Source: Sphingobacterium cellulitidis (GTDB lineage: Bacteria; Bacteroidota; Bacteroidia; Sphingobacteriales; Sphingobacteriaceae). Taken from it: 64,000 nt of DNA. The stretch is from contig NOUX01000004.1 of the NCBI GenBank assembly GCA_002245855.1, positions 62,001 through 126,000 of the forward strand, given 5' to 3'. The position numbers and the translations under genes were made by a program. This document shows, piece after piece, positions 28,456 through 37,074 of this stretch (position 1 is the first letter of the stretch; each line of letters begins with the position of its first letter). The notes under the pieces are model-generated. The model saw only the letters and a program-made list of their open reading frames with translations, had not been told where the DNA came from and made no database searches.

Positions 28456-28535
28456 CTTAATATATTTTTTACAGGATAGAGATTTAGGTTTAAGATTTTA
28501 GGTGCCTAAATCGCATATCGAAATACTTTTTACAT

Positions 28536-29393
28536 ATGAAATTAATTAGATACGGAGATTCAGGAAGAGAGAAAATCGGAGTTCATATTGATGGTAAGAA
28601 CTATGATGTTTCAGCATTTGGCGGAGATTATAATGAGGAGTTTTTCACGGATAATGGTTTGGAGCGATTAGAGGAGTTTGTAAAGGCGAACCATGGTAAG
28701 TTGATTGAGATTCCAGCGGATAGCCGAATTGGAGCTCCATTCGCAAGACCTTCAAAAATTGTTTGTATTGGATTGAACTATTTGGATCATGCCAATGAAA
28801 CAGGGGCAAAGATTCCAGAAGAACCAATCATCTTTATGAAGTCTACAACCGCCTTGGTTGGACCTAACGATCAGGTAATGATTCCTAGGAATTCTTTGAA
28901 GACGGATTGGGAAGTGGAGTTCTGTATAGTAATCGGTAAGAAAGCATCTTATGTTGATGAGTCTGAAGCATTGAATTACGTTTGTGGCTATGTTTTGCAT
29001 AATGATGTTTCGGAGCGTGAATTCCAAATAGAGCGTGGTGGTACATGGGATAAAGGGAAGGGTTGTGATACGTTTGCTCCAATGGGACCTTATATGACCA
29101 CTTCGGATGAAATTCCTGATATCAATAATGTGAAATTATGGTTGAAGGTGAATGGAAAGACTTACCAGGATGGAAATACTTCAAACCTGATCTTCAATGT
29201 TCCATTTGTGGTTTCTTATGTTTCTCAATTCATGACTTTGTTGCCTGGGGATGTTATTTCCACTGGAACACCAGCAGGAGTTGGTTTAGGGTTCAATCCG
29301 CCAATTTATTTGCAACCTGGAGATGTTATCGAGTTAGGTGCAGATCATTTAGGTGAACAACGTCAGGAAGTTATTGCATTTCAAAAATCATAA
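28536..29393 (+). CDS. FAH family hydrolase, probable 2,4-diketo-3-deoxy-L-fuconate hydrolase
   Basis: A 285-residue fumarylacetoacetate hydrolase-family protein. KIVCIGLNYLDHANETG begins the catalytic domain, the metal ligands lie in DWEVEFCIVIGKKA and HNDVSEREFQ, and ISTGTPAGVG is near the C-terminus. The family cleaves carbon-carbon bonds of diketo acids with a divalent metal. In the fucose oxidation pathway the diketo acid is split to pyruvate and L-lactate. Automated annotation often calls this family ureidoglycolate lyase; the neighbours argue against that here. Confidence 0.85.
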   Translation: MKLIRYGDSGREKIGVHIDGKNYDVSAFGGDYNEEFFTDNGLERLEEFVKANHGKLIEIPADSRIGAPFARPSKIVCIGLNYLDHANETGAKIPEEPIIFMKSTTALVGPNDQVMIPRNSLKTDWEVEFCIVIGKKASYVDESEALNYVCGYVLHNDVSEREFQIERGGTWDKGKGCDTFAPMGPYMTTSDEIPDINNVKLWLKVNGKTYQDGNTSNLIFNVPFVVSYVSQFMTLLPGDVISTGTPAGVGLGFNPPIYLQPGDVIELGADHLGEQRQEVIAFQKS

Positions 29394-29402
29394 TCCATTG
29401 TT

Positions 29403-30233
29403 ATGAGAATAGATACTCATCAGCATTTTTGGCTTTATCATCCTGAGAAGGATGCTTGGATTACCAATGAAATGTCGGCGATCCAGCGGAATTTTTTGCC
29501 CAATGATATCTCTGGAACCCTGAAGGAATTAGGTTTCGATGGGGTCGTAGCTGTGCAAGCGGATCAGTCGCATCGAGAAACTGAGTTTCTATTAGAGTTA
29601 GCTCAGGTGTATAAACTGATTAAGGGGATAGTTGGCTGGGTTGATTTGCGTTCAGAAAGAGTTGAGGAGTATCTTGAAAATTTCTCGAAACATGAGCTTA
29701 TCAAAGGGTTCAGACATGTTGTTGAAGGGGAGGATGATCCGGATTTTCTGAATAGGGATGAGTTCTTGCGAGGGATTGCAGCTCTAACGAAATATGGTTA
29801 TACCTATGATTTGTTGCTTCGACCTAGGCATTATCAGAGTTCCTTGGTTTGTGTGGCAGCAAATCCGAAACAGGCATTTGTGCTGGACCATATCGCTAAG
29901 CCGCCCATCAAGTCTCAGGAATTTAGCGATTGGGCTAAATATATCGAGGATTTGGCTGCTTTTCCGAACGTGCATTGTAAGATTTCCGGACTTGGGACGG
30001 AGGCTGATTGGAAGAACTGGAAGCTGGATCATTTCACAGAGTATCTAGACCATGTAATAAGATGTTTCGGAAAGGATAGATTGATGTTTGGTTCGGATTG
30101 GCCGGTGTGCTTGTTGGCTGGTAGTTATGAGGATGCTTTGCGGATTGTTGAGCATCGTTTGGGAGATTTCAGTGAGTCAGAACTGAAAGGTTTTTGGGGT
30201 GATAATGCGGTGAAATTCTATAGTTTAAAATAG
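29403..30233 (+). CDS. Amidohydrolase family lactonase, probable L-fuconolactonase
   Basis: A 276-residue TIM-barrel metal-dependent hydrolase of the COG3618 group. The metal-site DTHQHFW is at residues 4-10, LDHIAKPP marks the later histidine and FGSDWPVC supplies the conserved aspartate. Members hydrolyse sugar lactones such as L-fuconolactone, L-rhamnonolactone or 4-sulfolactones. Its place nine bases after the FAH hydrolase and before a sugar dehydrogenase makes it the lactonase of this pathway. Confidence 0.86.
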   Translation: MRIDTHQHFWLYHPEKDAWITNEMSAIQRNFLPNDISGTLKELGFDGVVAVQADQSHRETEFLLELAQVYKLIKGIVGWVDLRSERVEEYLENFSKHELIKGFRHVVEGEDDPDFLNRDEFLRGIAALTKYGYTYDLLLRPRHYQSSLVCVAANPKQAFVLDHIAKPPIKSQEFSDWAKYIEDLAAFPNVHCKISGLGTEADWKNWKLDHFTEYLDHVIRCFGKDRLMFGSDWPVCLLAGSYEDALRIVEHRLGDFSESELKGFWGDNAVKFYSLK

Positions 30234-30238
30234 TTTAT

Positions 30239-31027
30239 ATGAACTTAAATTTAAAAGGTAAAGTAGTATTGGTTACAGGCGGTGCTAAGGGAATTGGAAA
30301 AGGTATCGTCGAGATGTTGGCCGAGGAAGGTGCTATTCCGGTAATCATCGGCCGGAAGGAAAAAGATAATGCTTTAGTGGTAGCAGAGTTGGCGGAGAAA
30401 GGCTTTCAATCCTTGGGAGTAGTGGCCGAATTGACGAAGCCTGAAGATTGTAAAATCGCAGTTGAACAAGTTGTTTCTCAATTAGGCAGGATAGATGCTT
30501 TGGTAAACAATGCCGGACTGAATGATGGGGTTAGCTTAGAAGATGGGGATTATGATTCATTCGTAAAATCTTTGCATAATAGCTTGGTGCATTATTATTT
30601 GATGGCCCATTATTGCTTGCCTGAACTAAAGAAAAATAAAGGAACGATATTAAATATTACTTCCAAGACTGCCGAAACAGGGCAGGGCGGAACGTCAGGG
30701 TATGCGGCTTCAAATGGCGGTAGGAATGCTCTAACTCGGGAGTGGGCAGTGGAATTATTGCCTTATTCCATCCGAGTAAATGCTATTGTTGTTGCTGAAA
30801 GCATGACTCCACAGTATGAAAATTGGATTAAAACCATTCCAAATCCGGAGGAAACCTTAAAGAAAATAACGAGTAGAATTCCGCTGGAGAATAGAATGAC
30901 GACCGTTGAAGAAATTGCGAATATGGCAGTATTCTTAATTTCAGATCGATCGAGTCATACCACGGGTCAACTTATTCATGTGGACGGAGGCTATGTTCAC
31001 TTGGATCGAGCCTTGATTAATGATTAA
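30239..31027 (+). CDS. SDR family sugar dehydrogenase, probable L-fucose dehydrogenase, with atypical YxxxN active site
   Basis: A 262-residue short-chain dehydrogenase that would oxidise the free sugar to its lactone, the first step of the pathway. TGGAKGIG at residues 15-22, NNAG and the catalytic serine in NITSKTAE are normal. The active-site tyrosine is in GYAASNGGRNALTREWA, so the usual YxxxK lysine is asparagine, encoded AAT. The rest of the sequence is intact and ends in the SDR-typical DGGYVHLD, so the gene is not degenerate. The loss may be subgroup-specific or may alter activity. It is the last gene before a terminator at 31059. Confidence 0.82.
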   Translation: MNLNLKGKVVLVTGGAKGIGKGIVEMLAEEGAIPVIIGRKEKDNALVVAELAEKGFQSLGVVAELTKPEDCKIAVEQVVSQLGRIDALVNNAGLNDGVSLEDGDYDSFVKSLHNSLVHYYLMAHYCLPELKKNKGTILNITSKTAETGQGGTSGYAASNGGRNALTREWAVELLPYSIRVNAIVVAESMTPQYENWIKTIPNPEETLKKITSRIPLENRMTTVEEIANMAVFLISDRSSHTTGQLIHVDGGYVHLDRALIND

Positions 31028-31058
31028 AATTCATTTACTACCTTTTGTAAACGACCAG

Positions 31059-31090
31059 GAGCTGCTTTGAGTAAAATGCAGCTCTTTTTA
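31059..31090 (+). terminator. Terminator of the sugar oxidation operon
   Basis: GAGCTGC / GCAGCTC stem with a 12-base loop and a T-rich tail, 32 bases after the last stop codon. Confidence 0.82.
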
Positions 31091-31316
31091 TTTCTCTCCT
31101 CACTCAATTGGAACCATCCCGACATTAATGTTATTCGGGAAGTAGAAATAGTAAGATGATTTTGTGATTTTGATTTTTTAAATTGTTACAAAAACGAACT
31201 ATTTCTCAAAAATGTTGTTTTATTTAAAATAACCTAAGATTTCTTATTCTTTTTCCCTTCGAAATACTGATAATTTATTGATTAATGATTAAAAAATATT
31301 GGAATTTATTTTGATA

Positions 31317-31430
31317 TTAAACGTTTAAGCATTAACATTGTGTAATTATAAACTTAAAAGTATCACAGCTTTATTAAAGAAATCATTTGCAACAATGATT
31401 TGATTTTTGCCTAATTGCTTAAACGTTTAA
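31317..31430 (+). promoter_or_regulatory. Paired LacI-type operators of the GH172-FucI operon
   Basis: The perfect 12-bp palindrome TTAAACGTTTAA occurs at 31317-31328 and again at 31419-31430, 102 bases apart, with flanking GCAT/TGC half-symmetry. A central CG is typical of LacI-family sites. Both lie in the 505-base gap before the GH172 gene. The LacI gene at 40871 is the obvious candidate regulator. Apart from the terminator at its start I see no other feature in the gap. Confidence 0.72.
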
Positions 31431-31532
31431 AGCATGATAAAGCATTCCTTCTAACCGGGAAAATAAGCTTGCACTTTCAAGTTGAAGATTGATTCCAATT
31501 AAACATGTGAATAATCAACTAATACATAAATC

Positions 31533-32699
31533 ATGAAAATAAAATTATTATTAGCTTCCTTATTACTCAGTGGTATGACCTATGCCCAGCAAAAGCCTCA
31601 ATTTAATGGGATTGATATGAATATGGGAACTTTGTCCAAGCTTTCAAATGCGAAGACCAGATCGATCAGTCCGGAGAATTTTACGGGTGAAAAAGGGAAA
31701 GGGGGCATGGCCGATCCAGCGAAGCAAGCTGGGCAGAAGAATGTTGCAAATGCGTCCCATGCATCCAGAGAATTGGGTGTTGGCTGGAAAGTGAATCCTT
31801 ATATAACCATTCAACCTGGAGAAACCTTTACTATGGCTGAAATCAATGAGTCAGGGGTAATTCAGCATATGTGGATGACGCCAACAGGTAATTGGAATCA
31901 TACTATTTTTAGAATTTATTGGGATGGAGAGTCCAATCCATCTGTAGAATCTCCTGTAGGTCCATTTTTTGGAATGGCTTGGCATCGTTTTGCACCGTTG
32001 AATAGTTTGGCAATCACCGTGAACCCGGGTAGTGCGTTTAATTCTTACTGGAAAATGCCATTCAGAAAGAGTTGTAAGATCACGATGGAAAATATTTCCG
32101 GTGAGCCCATGAACCTTTATTACCAAATCGATTATACAGTTACAGAAGTGCCTGAGGATGAGGCTTATTTTCATGCCCAATATCGTCGTTCAAACCCTAC
32201 CCAAGGGTCATTGCATACCATCATTGATGGAATAAAAGGCAAAGGACAATATGTAGGAACCTATTTAGCAGTAGGAGTGAACAATATCGGCTGGTGGGGA
32301 GAAGGTGAAATCAAGTTCTTTATGGATGGTGACAAAGATTATGCAACCATCGTAGGAACCGGTTTGGAGGATTATTTCTGTGGTTCATACAATTTTGAAA
32401 ATAAAGCGACTCGACAATATCAAGAATATTCGACGCCATATGCAGGACTTCATCAAGTTATACGTCCTGATGGTGTTTATGAGTCTCAGCAAAGGTTTGG
32501 GATGTACCGTTGGCATATTTTGGATCCAGTGAGATTTGATAGTGATTTAAAGGTTACCATTCAGGATTTGGGCTGGCGATCAGAAGGTCGGTACCTTCCT
32601 CAGAAATCAGATATGATCTCTGTAGCGTACTGGTATCAAGCAGAGCCGCATGGTAAGTTCCCGAATCTTCCTTCCAAAAATGATTTAGAAGTAAACTAA
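31533..32699 (+). CDS. Secreted GH172 (DUF2961) glycoside hydrolase
   Basis: The 388-residue product has a signal peptide (MKIKLLLASLLLSGMTYAQ) and the DUF2961 double jelly-roll fold now classed as GH172. Recognisable segments are GVIQHMWMT, FRIYWDGESNPSVESPVGPFFG and GTGLEDYFCGSYNFE, which carries a conserved acidic residue. Characterised GH172 enzymes act on alpha-D-arabinofuranosides and difructose dianhydride. It is the first gene of an operon with a D-arabinose-capable isomerase and a pentulokinase, so release of D-arabinose is the most coherent guess. Substrate is inference. Confidence 0.85.
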   Translation: MKIKLLLASLLLSGMTYAQQKPQFNGIDMNMGTLSKLSNAKTRSISPENFTGEKGKGGMADPAKQAGQKNVANASHASRELGVGWKVNPYITIQPGETFTMAEINESGVIQHMWMTPTGNWNHTIFRIYWDGESNPSVESPVGPFFGMAWHRFAPLNSLAITVNPGSAFNSYWKMPFRKSCKITMENISGEPMNLYYQIDYTVTEVPEDEAYFHAQYRRSNPTQGSLHTIIDGIKGKGQYVGTYLAVGVNNIGWWGEGEIKFFMDGDKDYATIVGTGLEDYFCGSYNFENKATRQYQEYSTPYAGLHQVIRPDGVYESQQRFGMYRWHILDPVRFDSDLKVTIQDLGWRSEGRYLPQKSDMISVAYWYQAEPHGKFPNLPSKNDLEVN

Positions 32700-32704
32700 T
32701 ATCT

Positions 32705-33949
32705 ATGAAAAAAACATTGGTATATGCGTTAATGGGAGCATCAGCAGTCATGATGGCCAGCTCCTGTCAACAAAATAAGAAAAGTGATTCATCAACCGAG
32801 AAAACAGTGAATACAACATACAAAGCAGGTCAATTCGGATATGATCTACAGTTTTTACAAAAATACGATAGCGTATTGATTTTGAGTAATGAGAGTGGTT
32901 TAGGCCAGATTTTGGTTTCCCCTAAATATCAAGGTAAAGTATTCACTTCCACAGCTGATGGACCAGATGGAAAAAGCTTTGGTTGGGTGAATTATAAAGC
33001 ATTTTCAGCTCCAGTAGATCCGCACATGAATGCCTATGGTGGTGAAGATCGTTTATGGTTAGGGCCTGAAGGTGGTCCATTTTCATTGTACTTCGAAAAA
33101 GGCAATGAAATGGTTTATGACCATTGGAAAACACCTAGCGCTATCGATACGGAAGCATGGACCTTGCTATCATCAAATGGAAACTCGGCTAGCATGGAAA
33201 AAACTGCGGAGTTAAAAAATTATGCGGGAACCGTATTAACGATGAAATTAAATCGTGAGGTGAAGATGCTTAGTAATTCCCAAATCGAATCAGATTTAGG
33301 GATCAGATTGAATGATCAAATCAAATCTGTAGGCTTTAGTACGTTGAATGGAATCACCAACACGGGTAAAGAAGCTTGGACGAAAGAAACAGGTGCGCCT
33401 TGTCTTTGGAGTTTAGATATGTTTATGCCATCAGACAGCACGGTTATTTTGGTGCCGTATCAAGAAGCGGCGAAGGGAAAGGTGGCAACAACGGATTATT
33501 TCGGAGAAATCGATAAAGATCGAATTAGCTATAAGGATGGAATATTGTACTTCAAAGCCGATGGTAAGTCTCGTGGTAAACTTGGACTTTCGCCAGCACG
33601 TGCTAAAACCATTGCTGGGAGCTATGATTTAGAGCATGGTGTATTAACGGTGACGAAGTTTTCAGTTGATTCCAGTAAGACTTATCTGAATCAAGAATGG
33701 ACAACTGAAAAAGATCCATTCCTAGGCGATGCTGTGAATGCCTATAATGATGGACCATTGGAAGATGGAGGTCAGATGGGGCCATTTTATGAAATTGAAA
33801 GTGTCTCACCCGCTGCATTCTTAAAACCTTCGGAAAAGCTGGAACATACGCATAATGTCTATCATTTTATTGGAGATAAAGAGCAAATAGCTAGTTTGTT
33901 AAAAACGCTATTTAATATAACAGTTCAAGATATTCAATCTGCATTTTAA
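32705..33949 (+). CDS. DUF6786 family lipoprotein
   Basis: A 414-residue lipoprotein (MASSC at residues 17-21) matching the Bacteroidota DUF6786 group. [28 protein letters not shown] and DNGP-like [10 protein letters not shown] segments are visible. The fold looks like a beta-sandwich related to aldose epimerases, but no catalytic assignment exists. It follows the GH172 gene by five bases and precedes fucI. A role in surface sugar recognition or epimerisation is possible and unproven. Confidence 0.75.
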   Translation: MKKTLVYALMGASAVMMASSCQQNKKSDSSTEKTVNTTYKAGQFGYDLQFLQKYDSVLILSNESGLGQILVSPKYQGKVFTSTADGPDGKSFGWVNYKAFSAPVDPHMNAYGGEDRLWLGPEGGPFSLYFEKGNEMVYDHWKTPSAIDTEAWTLLSSNGNSASMEKTAELKNYAGTVLTMKLNREVKMLSNSQIESDLGIRLNDQIKSVGFSTLNGITNTGKEAWTKETGAPCLWSLDMFMPSDSTVILVPYQEAAKGKVATTDYFGEIDKDRISYKDGILYFKADGKSRGKLGLSPARAKTIAGSYDLEHGVLTVTKFSVDSSKTYLNQEWTTEKDPFLGDAVNAYNDGPLEDGGQMGPFYEIESVSPAAFLKPSEKLEHTHNVYHFIGDKEQIASLLKTLFNITVQDIQSAF

Positions 33950-33960
33950 AGCACTACAAC

Positions 33961-35724
33961 ATGAATAAATATCCAAAAATTGGGATTAGACCAATAATCG
34001 ATGGCCGCTGGGGTGGTATCCGGGAGTCCTTGGAAGACACCACCATGAATATGGCAACAGCTGTTGCGAAATTATATGAATCTGAATTGAAATATCCGGA
34101 TGGGAGTCCTGTACAATGTGTAATTGCAGATAGTTGCATTGGCGGAGTGAAAGAAGCAGCAGATTGCCAAGAGAAGTTTGATTTAGAACAGGTGGGCGTT
34201 TCACTTTCTGTGACTCCATGCTGGTGTTATGGCTCTGAGACCATGGATATGGATCCTATTCGTCCTAAAGCGATTTGGGGTTTTAATGGAACAGAAAGAC
34301 CTGGAGCAGTCTATTTGGCTGCTACAGTAGCTGCGCATAACCAAAAAGGATTACCTGTATTTAGCATTTATGGACATGATGTTCAGGACATGGGGGATAC
34401 GAAAGTTCCAAATGATGTTCGGGATAAACTGTTATCCTTTGCTAAGTCAGGTTTAGCGGTTTCAATTTTACGCGGTAAGAGTTATTTGGCAATCGGATCG
34501 GTCTCTATGGGTATTGTGGGATCTATCGTCAATGCTGAATTCTTCCAGGAATATCTAGGAATGCGCAATGAATATGTGGATTCATCGGAAGTGTTGAGAC
34601 GTATTCAGTTGGGTATCTACGATGAAGAGGAGTTCAAGAAAGCATTGTCTTGGACCAAGAAACACTGTAAAGAAGGTGCTGATTTTAATCAGAAACATAA
34701 AGTAAAAAATCGGAAGGAAAAGGATGAGGATTGGGAATTTGTAGTAAAAATGACCTTGATCATCCGAGATTTGATGATTGGAAATCCAAAGTTAAAGGAA
34801 ATGGGACATGCTGAAGAGGCGATGGGTCACCATGCTTTTATTTCGGGATTTCAGGGGCAAAGACAATGGACCGACTTTTTGCCTAACGGCGATTTCTCGG
34901 AAGCAATTCTAAATTCATCCTTTGATTGGAATGGAAATAGGGCTCCTTACATGGTTGCTACGGAAAATGACTCCTTGAATGGTGTTTCTATGGCTTTCAA
35001 TTATCTTTTAACCAATACAGCGCAAATATTTGCGGATGTGAGAACGTACTGGTCGCCTGATGCTGTTAAAAGAGTAAGCGGATGGAAACCTACCGGAGCT
35101 GCCAAAGATGGCTTTATCCACTTGATAAATTCAGGTTCGGCAACACTTGATGGAACCGGACAACAAACAGCAAATGGAAAACCAGTCATGAAGCCCTATT
35201 GGGAAATCTCAGACAAGGAAGCTAAAGCATGTTTAAAAGCTACGACTTGGTATCCTGCTAACCGGGATTATTTCAGGGGTGGTGGTTATTCCTCCAACTT
35301 TTTAAGTAAGGGTGGGATGCCGGTAACGATGTGTAGAATAAATTTGATTAAAGGTTTAGGTCCGACGATACAAATTGCTGAGGGCTATACCATTGATATT
35401 CCTGAAAAAGTACATAAAGTGCTGGATGAACGTACGGATAAAACATGGCCTACCACTTGGTTTGTGCCTGAATTGACTGGAGAAGGAGCCTTTACGGATG
35501 TATATTCTGTAATGGCAAATTGGGGTTCAAATCACGGAGCCATTAGTTATGGCCATATCGGCCATGACCTGATTACCATGGCAGCGATGTTTAGAATTCC
35601 AGTATGTATGCACAATGTACCAGCTAACCGATTGTTTAGACCTGCAACTTGGGCAGCATTCGGAATGAATCAAGAAGGAGCAGACTATAGGGCTTGTGAG
35701 GTATTTGGACCACTTTATAAATAA
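33961..35724 (+). CDS. fucI: L-fucose / D-arabinose isomerase
   Basis: A 587-residue aldose-ketose isomerase nearly colinear with E. coli Fuc[21 protein letters not shown] opens the protein. The Mn2+ site glutamate is in [10 protein letters not shown], the aspartate in [10 protein letters not shown] and the histidine in SYGHIGHD. The [13 protein letters not shown] segment is conserved. The enzyme converts L-fucose to L-fuculose and also D-arabinose to D-ribulose, which are stereochemically equivalent. No fuculose-1-phosphate aldolase gene is present in the operon, so the D-arabinose reaction may be the physiological one. Confidence 0.96.
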   Translation: MNKYPKIGIRPIIDGRWGGIRESLEDTTMNMATAVAKLYESELKYPDGSPVQCVIADSCIGGVKEAADCQEKFDLEQVGVSLSVTPCWCYGSETMDMDPIRPKAIWGFNGTERPGAVYLAATVAAHNQKGLPVFSIYGHDVQDMGDTKVPNDVRDKLLSFAKSGLAVSILRGKSYLAIGSVSMGIVGSIVNAEFFQEYLGMRNEYVDSSEVLRRIQLGIYDEEEFKKALSWTKKHCKEGADFNQKHKVKNRKEKDEDWEFVVKMTLIIRDLMIGNPKLKEMGHAEEAMGHHAFISGFQGQRQWTDFLPNGDFSEAILNSSFDWNGNRAPYMVATENDSLNGVSMAFNYLLTNTAQIFADVRTYWSPDAVKRVSGWKPTGAAKDGFIHLINSGSATLDGTGQQTANGKPVMKPYWEISDKEAKACLKATTWYPANRDYFRGGGYSSNFLSKGGMPVTMCRINLIKGLGPTIQIAEGYTIDIPEKVHKVLDERTDKTWPTTWFVPELTGEGAFTDVYSVMANWGSNHGAISYGHIGHDLITMAAMFRIPVCMHNVPANRLFRPATWAAFGMNQEGADYRACEVFGPLYK

Positions 35725-35729
35725 AAGAC

Positions 35730-37064
35730 ATGAGCAATCAGAAGAAATCTTTGTTTAGAGATGATGAAGGGAACTACCTATTGGTTCCATTCTTATTTAT
35801 CTGTAGTTTATTCCTGCTTTGGGGTTTTGCCCACGGTTTTTTGGATGTATTAGACAAGCATTTTCAAGATTTGTTGCATGTATCCAAAGCACAATCAGGA
35901 TTTGTACAATTCTCGCTATATATCGGTTATTTGGCGATGGCTATTCCGGCAGGGTTATTTATCAAGAAGTTCGGCTATCAGAAAGGGATTATTTTCGGAT
36001 TGACTTTGTTTGCCATTGGTGCATTTATGTTCTATCCAGCAGCTAAATTAGCCGCATTTATTCCATTCTTGACCGCTTTATTCGTTATTGCCTGTGGACT
36101 TGCCTTCCTGGAAACTGCTGCCAATCCATATTCGATCGTATTAGGATCCAAGGATGGAGCTGCTCGAAGAATTAATATATCGCAATCTTTCAATGGATTG
36201 GGCTGGATATTAGGCCCGCTGATTGGGGGATTGATGATATTCGGAACAGAGTCTGAAGGAGAACATGATAAGTTTGATTCCTTGGTTCAGCCCTATATTG
36301 GAATCGGTTGTGTGGTAGTTGTGGTGGCGATTATATTCCTCATTATCAAACTTCCGGAGATTAAGGAGAAAAAAGAGGCTGGTGAGTATGAAGAGAATCC
36401 GCCAATGCGGAATCTATTGAAGCACCCGGTGTTTATTTTTGCTGTAATAGCTCAATTTTTATATGTAGCTGCTCAAACAGGTACGAATTCATTTTTCATC
36501 AATTATGTGATTGATGCTATTCATGATTTAAAAACTCCGATTTCAAATATAATGAATCATTTAGGGGCATTTGGTGAGTTCTTTATGCCTAAGAATGATG
36601 AACAAGCCGCTTCCTTAATTTTAGCGATTGGTGGTATGGGAGCATTCTGGATAGGGCGTCTTACAGGATCCTATCTCATGAAGTTTATTGCACCACATCG
36701 TCTGTTAGGATTTTATGCAGTGATGAATGTTATTCTGAATATCCTCGTATTCCTGAACTTAGGCTGGGTTTCAGTTTTTGCTCTGTTTTTGACCTATTTC
36801 TTTATGTCAATCATGTTCCCAACAATCTTTGCCTTAGGCATTAACAATTTAGGAACATTAACTAAAAAAGGATCATCCTTTTTGGTTATGGCAGTTGCCG
36901 GAGGTGCATTTTGTCCACCATTAATGGGCTTGATCGCAGATCATAGTTCTATGGCGACAGGTTTTATTATTCCTGTGTTATGTTATGTGGTGATTGCCAT
37001 TTTTGCTATTTGGGGCGTGGGAAAAATAGAAGGTAAGTTGGATATGTCAAATCCGACGCATTAA
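35730..37064 (+). CDS. FucP-like MFS sugar:H+ symporter (second copy)
   Basis: A 444-residue, 12-helix permease of the same family as the protein at 24320. GVDG-type substrate loops, LETAANPYSIVLGSKDGA and RINISQSFNGLGWILGPL are visible. It is longer because of an extra loop of about 30 residues between helices 7 and 8 (DAIHDLKTPISNIMNHLGAFGEFFMPKNDE). It lies five bases after fucI and ten before the kinase, so it probably imports the sugar isomerised by FucI. Confidence 0.9.
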   Translation: MSNQKKSLFRDDEGNYLLVPFLFICSLFLLWGFAHGFLDVLDKHFQDLLHVSKAQSGFVQFSLYIGYLAMAIPAGLFIKKFGYQKGIIFGLTLFAIGAFMFYPAAKLAAFIPFLTALFVIACGLAFLETAANPYSIVLGSKDGAARRINISQSFNGLGWILGPLIGGLMIFGTESEGEHDKFDSLVQPYIGIGCVVVVVAIIFLIIKLPEIKEKKEAGEYEENPPMRNLLKHPVFIFAVIAQFLYVAAQTGTNSFFINYVIDAIHDLKTPISNIMNHLGAFGEFFMPKNDEQAASLILAIGGMGAFWIGRLTGSYLMKFIAPHRLLGFYAVMNVILNILVFLNLGWVSVFALFLTYFFMSIMFPTIFALGINNLGTLTKKGSSFLVMAVAGGAFCPPLMGLIADHSSMATGFIIPVLCYVVIAIFAIWGVGKIEGKLDMSNPTH

Positions 37065-37074
37065 AAATGATCGA

